A DNA stretch of 64,000 nt. Source: JANXLS01 sp038227045. GTDB lineage: Bacteria; Planctomycetota; SZUA-567; H5-PLA8. The stretch is from NCBI GenBank assembly GCA_038227045.1, contig JBBRQD010000002.1, forward strand, positions 96,558 to 160,557, given 5' to 3'. Position numbers and translations under genes: made by a program. The notes beneath the pieces were generated by a model. The model was not told where the DNA came from, searched no databases, and saw nothing but the letters and a program-made list of their open reading frames with translations. Shown piece by piece: positions 24,714-33,543 of this stretch. How positions within the stretch are numbered: position 1 is the stretch's first letter; every line of letters begins with the position of its first letter.

Positions 24714-26429
24714 CTATGGTTTCAATATCTCGATTGGAACCGTTGTGGACGGCGTCGGCGCATCCGAGTCTTTGCCTTCCGGCGGAATCAATTTTCCCGG
24801 ATTCATGATGCCGTCGGGATCGAGCGCTTTTTTCAATCCGCGCAATAGCGTCAGACCGGGCCGCGTGACTTCGCGCTCCATCCAGGGGCGATGCTCGTAG
24901 CCGACCGCGTGATGATGCGACAGCGTGCCGCCGTTCTGCATGAACGTCTCCGTGATCAAGCGCTTGAAACGATAATACTGCTCCAGTTCCTTGCCTTCCG
25001 TCTGACGCGCGGCGAAGGTGAAATAGAGCGACGCGCCGTCAACATACGAATGGGAAATGTGGCAGCCGATGTAGCCGGGATAACCTTCCTTTTTGAATTG
25101 CGCCTGAATCGCGTCGCGCGCCGCGCGGTACAGCGGCATCAATTTGGACCACACCGCGGCGGTCTCCGCCACATCGACCATGCAGCCGTGATTCATCAAA
25201 ATGTCGCGCAGATACGGCACCGCGAATTTATTTTTCTGGAATGTTTTTCCGACGCTGTTGCCGAGATGAAAGCCGCGATTCTTTTTCATGATCGGCAGGA
25301 CTTTTCGGCGCATGTCTGACGCATGATCCGGTTCGCCTTCGAAACCGACCATCATCAGGCACGGTGTGCCGTAGCCTTTTGCTTTGAGGTATTTTTTGAG
25401 CTGGGCCTGAACGAAACCCGAAATGCCCTCCGACGGCTTTTTCATGCTGAACGCAAGCCCGGTTTCGGCGACATCCTGAAGGCGAAACATGGTCGGCGAT
25501 GCGTTGCGGCTGATCGCTTCGTGAATCGCCGAGGAACCCGATTCGAAATCCGGGAAGAGCACGCCATGGTAATCCTTGATCTTCGGGATGGGATGAACTT
25601 TCATCACCGCTTCGGTGATGACGCCGAGCGTGCCTTCGGAGCCGCAGATGATCTGATCGATGTCGGGCCCGGCGGCGGATTTCGGCGTCAATTTTGTTTC
25701 GATCGTGCCGGCCGGGCTGACGAGTTTCATGGCGACGACCATGTCCTCGATTTTTCCGTACGCATCGGATTGCATTCCCGCGGAGCGCGTCGCAAGCCAG
25801 CCTCCCAGCGTGGCGAATTCGAACGAGTCCGGCATGTGCCCCAATGAGAAGCCCAGCGCCTGCAAATCGTCTTCGAGTTTCGGACCGGGAACGCCGGCCT
25901 CGATTGTCGCAGTCCACGATTCACGATCGATGCTCAGCACGCGGCTCATGCGGCGCATATCGAGCGTGATGCGCATCGCGGAATGATCGAGGTGCTCAAC
26001 GCCGCCAACGATGTTGGTGCCGCCACCAAAGGGAATCAAGCGCACGCCAAATTGTTTCGCAGCGATGACAATTTTTTCGACTTCCGCGTGGCTTTCGGCG
26101 AAGAGCACCATGTCGGGCGCGTTGTCGACGATCCCCTGCCGGACTCGAAACAGATCGGGGAAACTTTTTCCATAGGTGTGGATCAAGCGCTGTTCGTCAT
26201 CGGCGGCGATTTGATCGGGCTTTAAAAATGCGCCGATTGCTTTGACGAATTCAGCGTTCAGATTTTGTGCGGGGAGCCGGACTTTCGCGCGGTCGATTGG
26301 CGCGGTTTTGCGGCACGCATCGGTCAACCCCAGCGCTTTCTGAATGAACGGCCACAGCAGCGGCTTCTCGTCCATCGGAAACGTAAACGCGGGATCGCCC
26401 CAACCCCACCACTTCATGTCTTTGATCAT
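24714..26429 (-). CDS. FAD-binding oxidase, alkylglycerone-phosphate-synthase-like
   Basis: 571 residues. N-terminal MKWWGWGDP is typical of this branch. A PCMH/vanillyl-alcohol-oxidase FAD domain follows (IPFGGGTNIVGGVE, about residue 135; WLATRSAGMQSDAYGKIEDMV), then a C-terminal cap with GGTLSHHHAVGYEHRPWM, the His-rich motif of alkyldihydroxyacetonephosphate synthases, and DPDGIMNPGKL. In eukaryotes that enzyme makes the ether bond of ether lipids; bacterial relatives are often annotated only as FAD-binding oxidases. An ether-lipid role is inference. Followed by the deoxyhypusine-synthase homologue; preceded by a small membrane protein gene 18 bases upstream. Confidence 0.87.
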   Translation of the reverse strand: MIKDMKWWGWGDPAFTFPMDEKPLLWPFIQKALGLTDACRKTAPIDRAKVRLPAQNLNAEFVKAIGAFLKPDQIAADDEQRLIHTYGKSFPDLFRVRQGIVDNAPDMVLFAESHAEVEKIVIAAKQFGVRLIPFGGGTNIVGGVEHLDHSAMRITLDMRRMSRVLSIDRESWTATIEAGVPGPKLEDDLQALGFSLGHMPDSFEFATLGGWLATRSAGMQSDAYGKIEDMVVAMKLVSPAGTIETKLTPKSAAGPDIDQIICGSEGTLGVITEAVMKVHPIPKIKDYHGVLFPDFESGSSAIHEAISRNASPTMFRLQDVAETGLAFSMKKPSEGISGFVQAQLKKYLKAKGYGTPCLMMVGFEGEPDHASDMRRKVLPIMKKNRGFHLGNSVGKTFQKNKFAVPYLRDILMNHGCMVDVAETAAVWSKLMPLYRAARDAIQAQFKKEGYPGYIGCHISHSYVDGASLYFTFAARQTEGKELEQYYRFKRLITETFMQNGGTLSHHHAVGYEHRPWMEREVTRPGLTLLRGLKKALDPDGIMNPGKLIPPEGKDSDAPTPSTTVPIEILKP

Positions 26430-26447
26430 TCGTGCTCCGTTGAACTG

Positions 26448-26696
26448 CTATTTGTCGTTCGCAGAATTATCCGAATCTTTTGGTTGGTCAACGCTACGGG
26501 AAATTCTCTTCAGGCCGTAAAGAATCAACAATATGCTGAGTGCAAGAAACGGCATCGCGAGAATGTGCTGATTTCTACTTATTCCTGAACATGCTGCAAA
26601 CATTCCCAACAGAATCATGAAACTTACTGTGCAGGAGTTTCCGCAACCCATGCTACTCGTAGAGTCTTTCGGCGAAGGAGCATCAATATCTGCCAT
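26448..26696 (-). CDS. Small membrane protein, unknown
   Basis: 82 residues from the ATG at 26696, which has GGAG 6 bases upstream; the frame is open to 26789, but that part overlaps the SDR gene. A Cys-containing patch (MGCGNSCTVS) precedes two hydrophobic helices (MILLGMFAACSGI and LAMPFLALSILLILYGL), then a charged tail (SVDQPKDSDNSANDK). No family recognised. Its position between the SDR and flavoprotein genes with short gaps suggests cotranscription. Confidence 0.6.
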   Translation of the reverse strand: MADIDAPSPKDSTSSMGCGNSCTVSFMILLGMFAACSGISRNQHILAMPFLALSILLILYGLKRISRSVDQPKDSDNSANDK

Positions 26697-26730
26697 TTTC
26701 GACTCCGTTAGGAATTGGATGTAAAACCAA

Positions 26731-27564
26731 CTACCGCTCCGCCAGCCCCCGCCTTCTGTTAAACCAGCGCGTAAAACTTCCCAACACACCGGCCGGTACG
26801 CAGCGCGCCATCAGCGTGTACAGCGTGTTGTGCCAACCGGGCACAATGGTCGATTTGCCGCGCAACATTCCGCTCACGCCGATCTTTGCGACCGCTTCGG
26901 CGCTCATCGAGAACGTCGATTTTTTTTCTTTCATGCCGGCGGCCGCGCGAAAACGGGTGAGCGTGATGCCGGGGCATAATACCGAAATCGTCACGCCGGT
27001 TCCATGCAGTTCCAGCGCGAGCGTGCGCGAAAACGAGAGCATGAAGGCTTTGCACGCCGCGTAGACGGCTTGATTCGGAACCGGGCTGAACGCATAGACA
27101 GAGGCGACATTTAAGATTCGCCCGGATTTATTTTCGATCATGCCGGGGAGAAAAGCCTTCGTGAGCTCGATCATCGTTTTGAGCTGCAAATCGATCATGC
27201 GCGCTTCGTCGGCGGCGCTTGATTCTGTAAAGGGGCTGTGCAGGCCGAAGCCGGCGTTATTGATGAGCGCGCCGATGCAGATATTTTTTTCGGCGACAGT
27301 TTTTTTGACGCATTCGATTCCAGTTTGAGTCGAGAGATCTGCGACGAGCGTCAACGTTTCAACGGCGCAGTTTTTGCGAATTGTGGCGGCATGGGCGTCG
27401 AGCGTCTGTGGATCGCGTCCGACGAGGATCACGTTCCATTTCAATTCGGCAAGGCGCTGAACGATGGCCGCGCCGATTCCCGACGATGCACCCGTGACGA
27501 CGGCCCAGGAGTTTTTGGTCACCCTCTCCGCGATGGGTCCCGCCAAGTCGCCGGCTTGGTTCAC
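26731..27564 (-). CDS. Short-chain dehydrogenase/reductase
   Basis: 277 residues, classical SDR. NAD(P)-binding TGASSGIGAAIVQ near the N-terminus, NNAGFG, catalytic Ser in LNVASVYAFSP and the Tyr-Lys pair in YAACKAFML. The sequence TEMIELTKAFLPGM-type helix and the hydrophobic C-terminus place it near the DltE/YqjQ-like reductases acting on lipids or unknown carbonyls. Substrate unknown. Three bases after it (27568) ends a small membrane protein gene. Confidence 0.88.
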   Translation of the reverse strand: MNQAGDLAGPIAERVTKNSWAVVTGASSGIGAAIVQRLAELKWNVILVGRDPQTLDAHAATIRKNCAVETLTLVADLSTQTGIECVKKTVAEKNICIGALINNAGFGLHSPFTESSAADEARMIDLQLKTMIELTKAFLPGMIENKSGRILNVASVYAFSPVPNQAVYAACKAFMLSFSRTLALELHGTGVTISVLCPGITLTRFRAAAGMKEKKSTFSMSAEAVAKIGVSGMLRGKSTIVPGWHNTLYTLMARCVPAGVLGSFTRWFNRRRGLAER

Positions 27565-27567
27565 GTT

Positions 27568-27792
27568 TTACCCCGCACATTCCCCGGATGGCTTCGTCAT
27601 GCCATGCCCAAAGACTTCGAGCGCCAGCGGAATTGTCGTCGCCACTCCCACGCCTAGCAGCGCCCAGCCGACGGCCTTGCGCTGTTTATCATCCAGCTTG
27701 TCCGCCAGCAACAATCCGATCCCCACACCCAACATACCGCGCGTCGCAGCAACCAACGCAAGTTCCGGCAACGTGACACTGTAATGCTTCAT
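27568..27792 (-). CDS. Small membrane protein, unknown
   Basis: 74 residues from ATG 27792, with GGAGG 8 bases upstream (the open frame continues to 27837 without a site). Two hydrophobic segments with glycine-rich packing (LVAATRGMLGVGIGLLLA and VGWALLGVGVATTIPLALEVF) are separated by the charged DKLDDKQRK. No family recognised. Its stop is three bases from the SDR start, so it should be in the same transcript. Confidence 0.6.
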   Translation of the reverse strand: MKHYSVTLPELALVAATRGMLGVGIGLLLADKLDDKQRKAVGWALLGVGVATTIPLALEVFGHGMTKPSGECAG

Positions 27793-27891
27793 GATTTGAG
27801 CCTCCGGATTTGTCACTCCAAGCATATCGCAACACAACGATCAATTGGAGGTTGAAACGCGGATTTCGTGCGTTCGACTATCATGCGCTCC

Positions 27892-28602
27892 CTATTCTTC
27901 TACCAGCACGACGGTCAGTTGTTTCGGACCGTGCGCGCCGAGAACCAGGATGCGTTCGATGTCTCCGGTGCGGCTCGGCCCGGTGATCAGAGTCACGAAA
28001 CTCGGCAACGCTGAGCCATATTTTCGCGCGAGGATTTCGTACGCCGATGAAAGATCCGGCAATAATTGATCGCCCGTCGCCAGGACGACATGGTGCGGTG
28101 GCAACACAGAGAGCGTGCGTCCCCCGGCGCTGGTTGCCGTCAGCAGAATCGTGCCCGTCTGCGCGATCAACGCATCGCACGCGGTGATGCCGGCGTCGCA
28201 TCGTTCGAGCGTGTGAACGTCATATCCAAATTTCGTTTCGAGCGCCGGCAGCCCGAGCGCGGCGACTGCATCGTCGATCAGCGGCGATTGATGAAACGCG
28301 ACGCGTGCCCACTTTTCTTCAGCGGCCAATTTTTGCAATGCTTCATGCGCCGCTGCGCGTGTGGGGCAGCGCAGAAATGCGGTCTTTAAATCCTCCGAAT
28401 TGCGCGCGAAAATCGCGGCGTTTTCTTCGTAATTCGCGCCGACGGGCGGCAGCCACGCGCGAATTTCGGCCGGCGCGCCTGGTGCGGGGTGCGCGTGATC
28501 CGAATCGCTTTCAGCGATTGGGCCGTGATCTCCGGGCATCGGCGCTGAAAGTTTTAGCGCTTCGCGGATGCGGCCGAGAATGGCTTCGCGTCCGGTGCTC
28601 AT
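27892..28602 (-). CDS. lutC: LutC-type LUD domain protein
   Basis: 236 residues. LutC belongs to the L-lactate oxidation complex LutABC (respiration of lactate to pyruvate through iron-sulfur proteins). Seen: the LUD core with DALIAQTGTILLTATSAGGRTLSVLPPHHVVLA, and the C-terminal TGPSRTGDIERILVLGAHGPKQLTVVLVE. Its ATG overlaps the lutB stop (ATGA), so the three genes are translationally linked in the order lutA-lutB-lutC. The substrate could also be another 2-hydroxy acid, since the same family is used for glycolate-like oxidation. Confidence 0.88.
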   Translation of the reverse strand: MSTGREAILGRIREALKLSAPMPGDHGPIAESDSDHAHPAPGAPAEIRAWLPPVGANYEENAAIFARNSEDLKTAFLRCPTRAAAHEALQKLAAEEKWARVAFHQSPLIDDAVAALGLPALETKFGYDVHTLERCDAGITACDALIAQTGTILLTATSAGGRTLSVLPPHHVVLATGDQLLPDLSSAYEILARKYGSALPSFVTLITGPSRTGDIERILVLGAHGPKQLTVVLVEE

Positions 28603-30014
28603 GGCTTCGCCTCCACTTTTGTGCCGCGCTCACGCCACATTTCTTTGAAATTCTTTGGTGCCGAATTTGGGAATGAGCGGGTGCGCGTCCAGGCACCGAG
28701 CGGATCGAGACGCGTACCACGCACCAGCCCGATTAGTTTTTCGCCGAAGCGCGCCCAGCCGGAGAGAATTTCGAAGAGCTTCGGCTTCGTGGCCACTTGA
28801 GCGAAGATTTTCATGGCGATCTTTTCGAAGAACGGCGCGTGTTCACCGACGGCGTTGCGGCGGTTGTGAAGCAGATGATGATGCAAATTAATTTTGACGG
28901 GACAGGCTTCGCTGCATGCGCCGCAGAGGCTGCTGGCCTGCGACAAGTGCTTCCACTGTTGCAGCCCGCGCAGATGCGGTGTGATAACCGAGCCGATCGG
29001 ACCTTGGTACGTCGTGCCATACGTATGGCCGCCGACGTTTTTGAAAATCGGGCAGACGTTCAGGCATGCGCCGCAGCGGATGCAATGCAACGCGTCGCGC
29101 TGTTCGGGATCGGCGAGCAGTTGCGTGCGGCCGTTGTCGAGCAGGACGATGTGGAATTCGCCGGGTCCGTCCGCCTCATCCGCCTTTCGCGGGCCGCCGA
29201 TCAAACTGTTGTAACACGTCAGCGCCTGGCCGGCTCCGGCGGTCGCGAGCATGGGCAGAAAGAGCGCAAGGTGTTCCATGCGGGGGATGATTTTTTCGAT
29301 GCCGACGATGGCCACGTGCACGCGCGGCAACGCGGTCGACAAACGCGCGTTGCCTTCGTTTTCGGTGATCGAGATCATCCCCGTTTCGGCGACGGCGAAA
29401 TTTGCGCCGCTGATGCCCATGTCGGCTTTGATGTACTCGCCGCGAATCGCGCGCCGCGCGATCATGGTCAATTCTTCAGGCTGGTCGGTCGGTTCCGAGC
29501 CGAGTTTTTTTTGGAACAGATCGCTGATCTCGTGGCGCGTGAGATGCATCGATGGAAACACAATATGGTAGGGCGGTTCTTCGCGAAGCTGAACGATCAA
29601 TTCGCCGAGATCGGATTCGACTACGCGGATGCCGGCTTTTTCGAGCGCCTGCCCGAGGTGAATTTCCTCGCCGGTCATCGTCTTGGATTTGACGATCGAT
29701 TTGACGCTGTGCTGCTTGGCGACATCGAGAATGTAATTGCGCGCTTCGTCAGCCGAACTCGCCCAAAATACTTTCGCGCCGTTGGCTTCGGCTTTGTCGG
29801 CGAACTCGGCAAGGTAGCGATCAAGGTGATTGATCGCGTCCCATTTGATTTCGGCGGCGGTCTGTCGCGCGTGCTGCCAATCCTTGAACTGCGCTTTTTT
29901 CTCGTCGCGTTTGACGAGATAGCCCTTCAACGCGTTTTGAATCAGCGACCGGTGGCGCAAGTCCGCTGTAACGCGTTTCGCATTGTCGAGAAAAGAGGAG
30001 GCGGTTGAGTTCAT
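28599..30014 (-). CDS. lutB: LutB-type iron-sulfur protein
   Basis: 471 residues from ATG 30014, which overlaps the lutA stop (ATGA); the same frame is open far upstream across lutA, but that part is not coding. N-terminal LUD domain, then two [4Fe-4S] clusters: CIRCGACLNVCP and CGACSEACP, followed by Cys-poor C-terminal helices. LutB carries electrons inside the LutABC complex in the cytoplasm. Length agrees with Bacillus LutB (about 476). Confidence 0.92.
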   Translation of the reverse strand: MNSTASSFLDNAKRVTADLRHRSLIQNALKGYLVKRDEKKAQFKDWQHARQTAAEIKWDAINHLDRYLAEFADKAEANGAKVFWASSADEARNYILDVAKQHSVKSIVKSKTMTGEEIHLGQALEKAGIRVVESDLGELIVQLREEPPYHIVFPSMHLTRHEISDLFQKKLGSEPTDQPEELTMIARRAIRGEYIKADMGISGANFAVAETGMISITENEGNARLSTALPRVHVAIVGIEKIIPRMEHLALFLPMLATAGAGQALTCYNSLIGGPRKADEADGPGEFHIVLLDNGRTQLLADPEQRDALHCIRCGACLNVCPIFKNVGGHTYGTTYQGPIGSVITPHLRGLQQWKHLSQASSLCGACSEACPVKINLHHHLLHNRRNAVGEHAPFFEKIAMKIFAQVATKPKLFEILSGWARFGEKLIGLVRGTRLDPLGAWTRTRSFPNSAPKNFKEMWRERGTKVEAKP

Positions 30015-30727
30015 TGTTTTGCCAAAACCTCGGCGAGATGAAGGCTTTTTATCGGCTTGCCTTGTTTGTCGAGTATGCCTTGAATCTGCATCAGGCAGCT
30101 TGAATCGTTTGAGACGACATAGTCGGCTCCGGTCGCGCAGATCGATGCGCTTTTGACTTCGCCCATCGACGTCGAAATCATTGGAAACTTGACCGCGAAT
30201 GTGCCGCCGAAACCGCAGCATGTTTCCGCTTCGGTCATCTCGATCAGCGTTAGACCGCGCACATTCTTGAGCAGTTCGCGCGCCGGCCGCTTGATGCCCA
30301 ATTCGCGCAGACCGTGGCAGCCGTCGTGAAACGTCACGGTCGCAGGAAAACTTGCGCCGACGTCGGTGACGCCGCATTTGTCGACCAGAAACTCGGAGAA
30401 TTCGAACGTCTTCGCCGCCACTTCGCGGGCGAGCTGTTCTTCCTTCCGGCCGCGAAAAAGTTCCGGCGAAAAGACGCGCATCATCGAGACGCACGAACCG
30501 GAACCTCCGACGACGACTTCGGCGTCGCTGAAGTTTTGCAGCGCCTGGCAGGCGACGGGGCGGGCTTCGTCCCAAAATCCCGAATTGAACGGAGGCTGGC
30601 CGCAGCAGGTGAATTCTTCGGGAAACTCCACCGTGTGACCCAATCGTTCCAGCACTTCCACCATGGCCATCGCGGCCCGGGGGTAGAACTGGTTGACGAA
30701 ACACGGGACCATCAGCGAAACACGCAT
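30011..30727 (-). CDS. lutA: LutA-type CCG-domain protein
   Basis: 238 residues, same as Bacillus LutA. Two Cys-rich CCG domains bind iron-sulfur centres: FTCCGQPPFNSG and ETCCGFGGTFAVKFP, with FHDGCHGLRELG between. First gene of the lutABC operon; catalyses or assists the oxidation of L-lactate. The divergent anmK gene lies upstream, so the lut promoter should be in 30728-30950. Starting ATG opens MRVSLMVPCFVNQFYPRAA, the usual beginning. Confidence 0.92.
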   Translation of the reverse strand: MRVSLMVPCFVNQFYPRAAMAMVEVLERLGHTVEFPEEFTCCGQPPFNSGFWDEARPVACQALQNFSDAEVVVGGSGSCVSMMRVFSPELFRGRKEEQLAREVAAKTFEFSEFLVDKCGVTDVGASFPATVTFHDGCHGLRELGIKRPARELLKNVRGLTLIEMTEAETCCGFGGTFAVKFPMISTSMGEVKSASICATGADYVVSNDSSCLMQIQGILDKQGKPIKSLHLAEVLAKQ

Positions 30728-30950
30728 TGCAGAGCGACACCTCGATGCTTAGAGCTACCGGATTTCAATTCACGGCGCACAAGTATCTGCGTCGGGCTTC
30801 GAATCGCAATCGCAAATGGGCCGAAGCGATCGCTGAAATTGCGAAACGATTATTTTGGGAGCAGCGTTTTTGCGTCATTTCGCCGGGTCTATCGCCGATA
30901 AAGAGCATGGAGAATTCGTCCTTAACCGCGACCCTTGGCCATTCACGCCG

Positions 30951-32162
30951 ATGCTGAAAACATTCGAACGTTTCACCCGCAAAGATCGCCATATCGTCGT
31001 GGGGCTGATGTCTGGAACCAGCGTTGACGGCATCGACGCGGCCGTGTGCGAGATTGAGGGGCATGGGCGGGGAAAGCTGAAACTGCGCATTTTGGGAGGG
31101 CACGGCGAGGCGTTCGATGCGGCGCTTCGCGAACGCATTTTGAATCTCTGCAAGACCGGCGGCGGCAGCACCGCGGAGGTCTGCGAGTTGAATTTCATTC
31201 TGGGCGAAGTGTTCGCTCATGCGGCGAAGAATGCCGCGCAGGCCGCGAACCTGTCCATGGCGGACATTGATTTGATCGGCAGCCACGGCCAAACCGTGGC
31301 GCATTTTCCGCCGGGCGGCGCGCACGCCGGAATTCGCAAAGGCTCGACGCTTCAGATCGGCGAAGCGGCCATCATCGCGGAGCGCACGGGCGTGCCGGTC
31401 GTTTCGAATTTTCGTCCGCGCGACATGGCCGCCGGTGGGCAGGGTGCGCCGCTGGTGCCGTACGCGGACTGGCTGCTTTTTTCGAGCGACTTGGAGCACC
31501 GCGTGGCGCTGAACATCGGCGGCATTGCAAACGTCACATGGATACCCGCAGGCTGTTCGCCCGATCAGGTCGTGGCGTTCGATACCGGTCCCGGCAACAT
31601 GGTTCTCGACGCTCTTGCCGAGAAAATCAGCGGCGGCAAACTTGCTTATGACAACGACGGCAATATTGCACGGCAGGGTCGCGTGGATGCCGCGTTTCTC
31701 GACGAACTGATGGCGCACGACTATTTTCAGCGATTGCCACCGAAGAGCACCGGGCGCGAAGAATTCGGAAGCGATCTTGCTTTGTCTGTGTTTGAAAAAG
31801 GTGCCGCACGTGGACTGAATTCGAACGACATCCTAGCCACCGCGACGATACTGACGGCGCGGAGCATTGCGGTGAGCATCAAGCGATTGCTGTCTTACGA
31901 GCCAAGCGCACAAGCGCCGAAATTCAGCGTTCTTGCGGCAGGCGGCGGAGTGCGAAATGGGTTCTTGATGAGCATGCTGAAAAACGAACTGGATGGAATC
32001 GATTTGTGCCTCAGCGATGGTTTTGGCATGCCGATGCAATACCGCGAATGCGCCGCGTTCGCCGTTTTGGCGCGCGAAACAATGTTGGGGCACCCGTCGA
32101 ATCTTCCTCATGCCACCGGCGCGCGCGGCGCGCGCGTCCTCGGCGACATCACGCCGGCTTAA
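30951..32162 (+). CDS. anmK: Anhydro-N-acetylmuramic acid kinase
   Basis: 403 residues from ATG 30951. It phosphorylates and opens 1,6-anhydro-MurNAc during recycling of cell-wall fragments in the cytoplasm. Motifs: GLMSGTSVDGIDAAV at the N-terminus, IGSHGQTVAHFPPG, QIGEAAIIAERTGVPVVSNFRPRDMAAGGQGAPLVPY (conserved D-x-A-x-G-G-Q-G-A-P-L), NIGGIANVTWIP, FDTGPGN. The frame is open to an ATG at 30855, 32 codons upstream; that extension is unlike the family, so 30951 was preferred, though neither start has a clear ribosome site. pgeF and this gene both point to active peptidoglycan turnover. Confidence 0.93.
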   Translation: MLKTFERFTRKDRHIVVGLMSGTSVDGIDAAVCEIEGHGRGKLKLRILGGHGEAFDAALRERILNLCKTGGGSTAEVCELNFILGEVFAHAAKNAAQAANLSMADIDLIGSHGQTVAHFPPGGAHAGIRKGSTLQIGEAAIIAERTGVPVVSNFRPRDMAAGGQGAPLVPYADWLLFSSDLEHRVALNIGGIANVTWIPAGCSPDQVVAFDTGPGNMVLDALAEKISGGKLAYDNDGNIARQGRVDAAFLDELMAHDYFQRLPPKSTGREEFGSDLALSVFEKGAARGLNSNDILATATILTARSIAVSIKRLLSYEPSAQAPKFSVLAAGGGVRNGFLMSMLKNELDGIDLCLSDGFGMPMQYRECAAFAVLARETMLGHPSNLPHATGARGARVLGDITPA

Positions 32163-32271
32163 CTACGGTTTCAGGTTTTCGGGGCGCGATCCACACTTTG
32201 AATCGCTTGTTCCATCGGTTAAAAATACATGTCGAATCGATTCGTATTATTCTTAAATTCTGGGACCGGCA

Positions 32272-32925
32272 ATGAAATTCAAAGCTGCTGTTTTTGATCT
32301 CGATGGAACGTTGCTGGATTCGCTTCACGACATCGCCCATTCGATGAATGCGGCGCTGCGGCGCAAGGGTTTTCCGGAGCATCCGGTGGTCGATTATAAA
32401 ATTCACGTGGGCGACGGCATGTCGATCCTGGCTCGGCGCGTGTTGCCGGACGGGGCGCGCGACGACGCTGGAATTGCGGAACTTGTCGGACTGATGCGCG
32501 AGGAATACGGCGCTCGCTGGGCGGATTCGACGCGGCCCTATCAAGGCATTCCGGAGTTGCTCGACGAACTCGCGCGGCGCGGCGTGAAATTCGCCGTGGT
32601 GTCGAACAAGCCTCACGATTTTACTCAGCAGGTCACCGCGCGTTTGCTGCCTAAATGGCGTTTCGATCCGGTGATCGGTTCGCGTCAGGGCATCCCGCAC
32701 AAGCCTGATCCAACGGGCGCTCTGGAAGCCGCTGCGCATTTGAAGATTCCAGTCGCAGAATGCGTCTTTATCGGCGATACCGCCGCGGATATGCGCACGG
32801 CTGTTGGCGCGGGCATGTTCCCGGCCGGCGCGCTATGGGGTTTTCGCGATGCGCCTGAATTGCTTGGCAGCGGCGCGAAAATACTTTTGAAGCATCCGGC
32901 GGATTTGTTGAGCACCTTCGATTAG
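32272..32925 (+). CDS. HAD-family phosphatase, phosphoglycolate-phosphatase-like
   Basis: 217 residues. HAD motif I is FDLDGTLLDS (nucleophile Asp), motif II is VVSNKP, motif III Lys in HKPDP, motif IV VFIGDTAADMRTA. The cap region (residues 15-80) is of the helical C1 type, as in Gph. The likely reaction is dephosphorylation of 2-phosphoglycolate, but related enzymes act on other small phosphoesters. It is 19 bases ahead of aat and 110 bases behind anmK. Confidence 0.88.
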   Translation: MKFKAAVFDLDGTLLDSLHDIAHSMNAALRRKGFPEHPVVDYKIHVGDGMSILARRVLPDGARDDAGIAELVGLMREEYGARWADSTRPYQGIPELLDELARRGVKFAVVSNKPHDFTQQVTARLLPKWRFDPVIGSRQGIPHKPDPTGALEAAAHLKIPVAECVFIGDTAADMRTAVGAGMFPAGALWGFRDAPELLGSGAKILLKHPADLLSTFD

Positions 32926-32943
32926 ACGTTCCTCGAAAGCACT

Positions 32944-33510
32944 ATGCTGAACCCCGCGATTCTCGAACATGCTTACCGCAACGCCTGCTTTCCGATGCCC
33001 AATTGGCGCGGACAAATTGGCTGGTATCGCCCCGATCCTCGCGCAGTTTTGCCGCTGGATGCGTTTCATGCGTCGCGTTCGTTGATGAAAACTTTGAAGA
33101 GCGGCTATTTCGAAACGACCTACGATGCCGATTTTCTCGGTGTGATGACGGGCTGTTCGAAGCGCAACGAAACGTGGATCACCGATGAGTTTTTTGCGTC
33201 GTATTCGGCGCTGCACAAACTGGGAAAAGCGCATTCCGTCGAAGTGTGGCGCGAAGGCAAACTGGTGGGCGGGACGTATGGCGTTCACCTGGGCGGCGCG
33301 TTTTTTGCGGAATCGAAATTCCATACTGAAACGGACGCGTCGAAAGTCGCGCTGGCGAAACTGGTCGCGCGGCTGAACGCTCGCGGTTTCGGCCTGCTTG
33401 AGGTACAGTATCTCACGGAACATTTGTCTCAGTTCGGCGTCATTGAGATTCCGGATGCGGAATACGTCAGGCGTTTGGAAAAGGCGCTGGCATTGAACTG
33501 CGAATTTTAA
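32944..33510 (+). CDS. aat: Leucyl/phenylalanyl-tRNA--protein transferase
   Basis: 188 residues. The enzyme adds Leu or Phe to N-terminal Arg or Lys of proteins, marking them for ClpS/ClpAP (N-degron pathway). Signatures: CFPMPNWRGQIGWYRPDPRAVLPLD, TWITDEFFASYSALHKLGKAHSVEVW, LVGGTYGVHLGGAFFAESKFHTETDASKVAL and VQYLTEHLSQFGV. It is shorter than the E. coli protein (234), lacking the N-terminal segment, as in a number of other phyla. Directly behind the HAD gene. Confidence 0.92.
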   Translation: MLNPAILEHAYRNACFPMPNWRGQIGWYRPDPRAVLPLDAFHASRSLMKTLKSGYFETTYDADFLGVMTGCSKRNETWITDEFFASYSALHKLGKAHSVEVWREGKLVGGTYGVHLGGAFFAESKFHTETDASKVALAKLVARLNARGFGLLEVQYLTEHLSQFGVIEIPDAEYVRRLEKALALNCEF

Positions 33511-33543
33511 TGCGCGTTAAAACTCGTCCATAAAGGATCGCCC

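Noticed and set aside
30015..30740. Upstream extension of the lutB frame to 30740
   Set aside because: It runs through lutA in another frame; the true lutB start overlaps the lutA stop at 30011-30014, and the extension has no LutB similarity.
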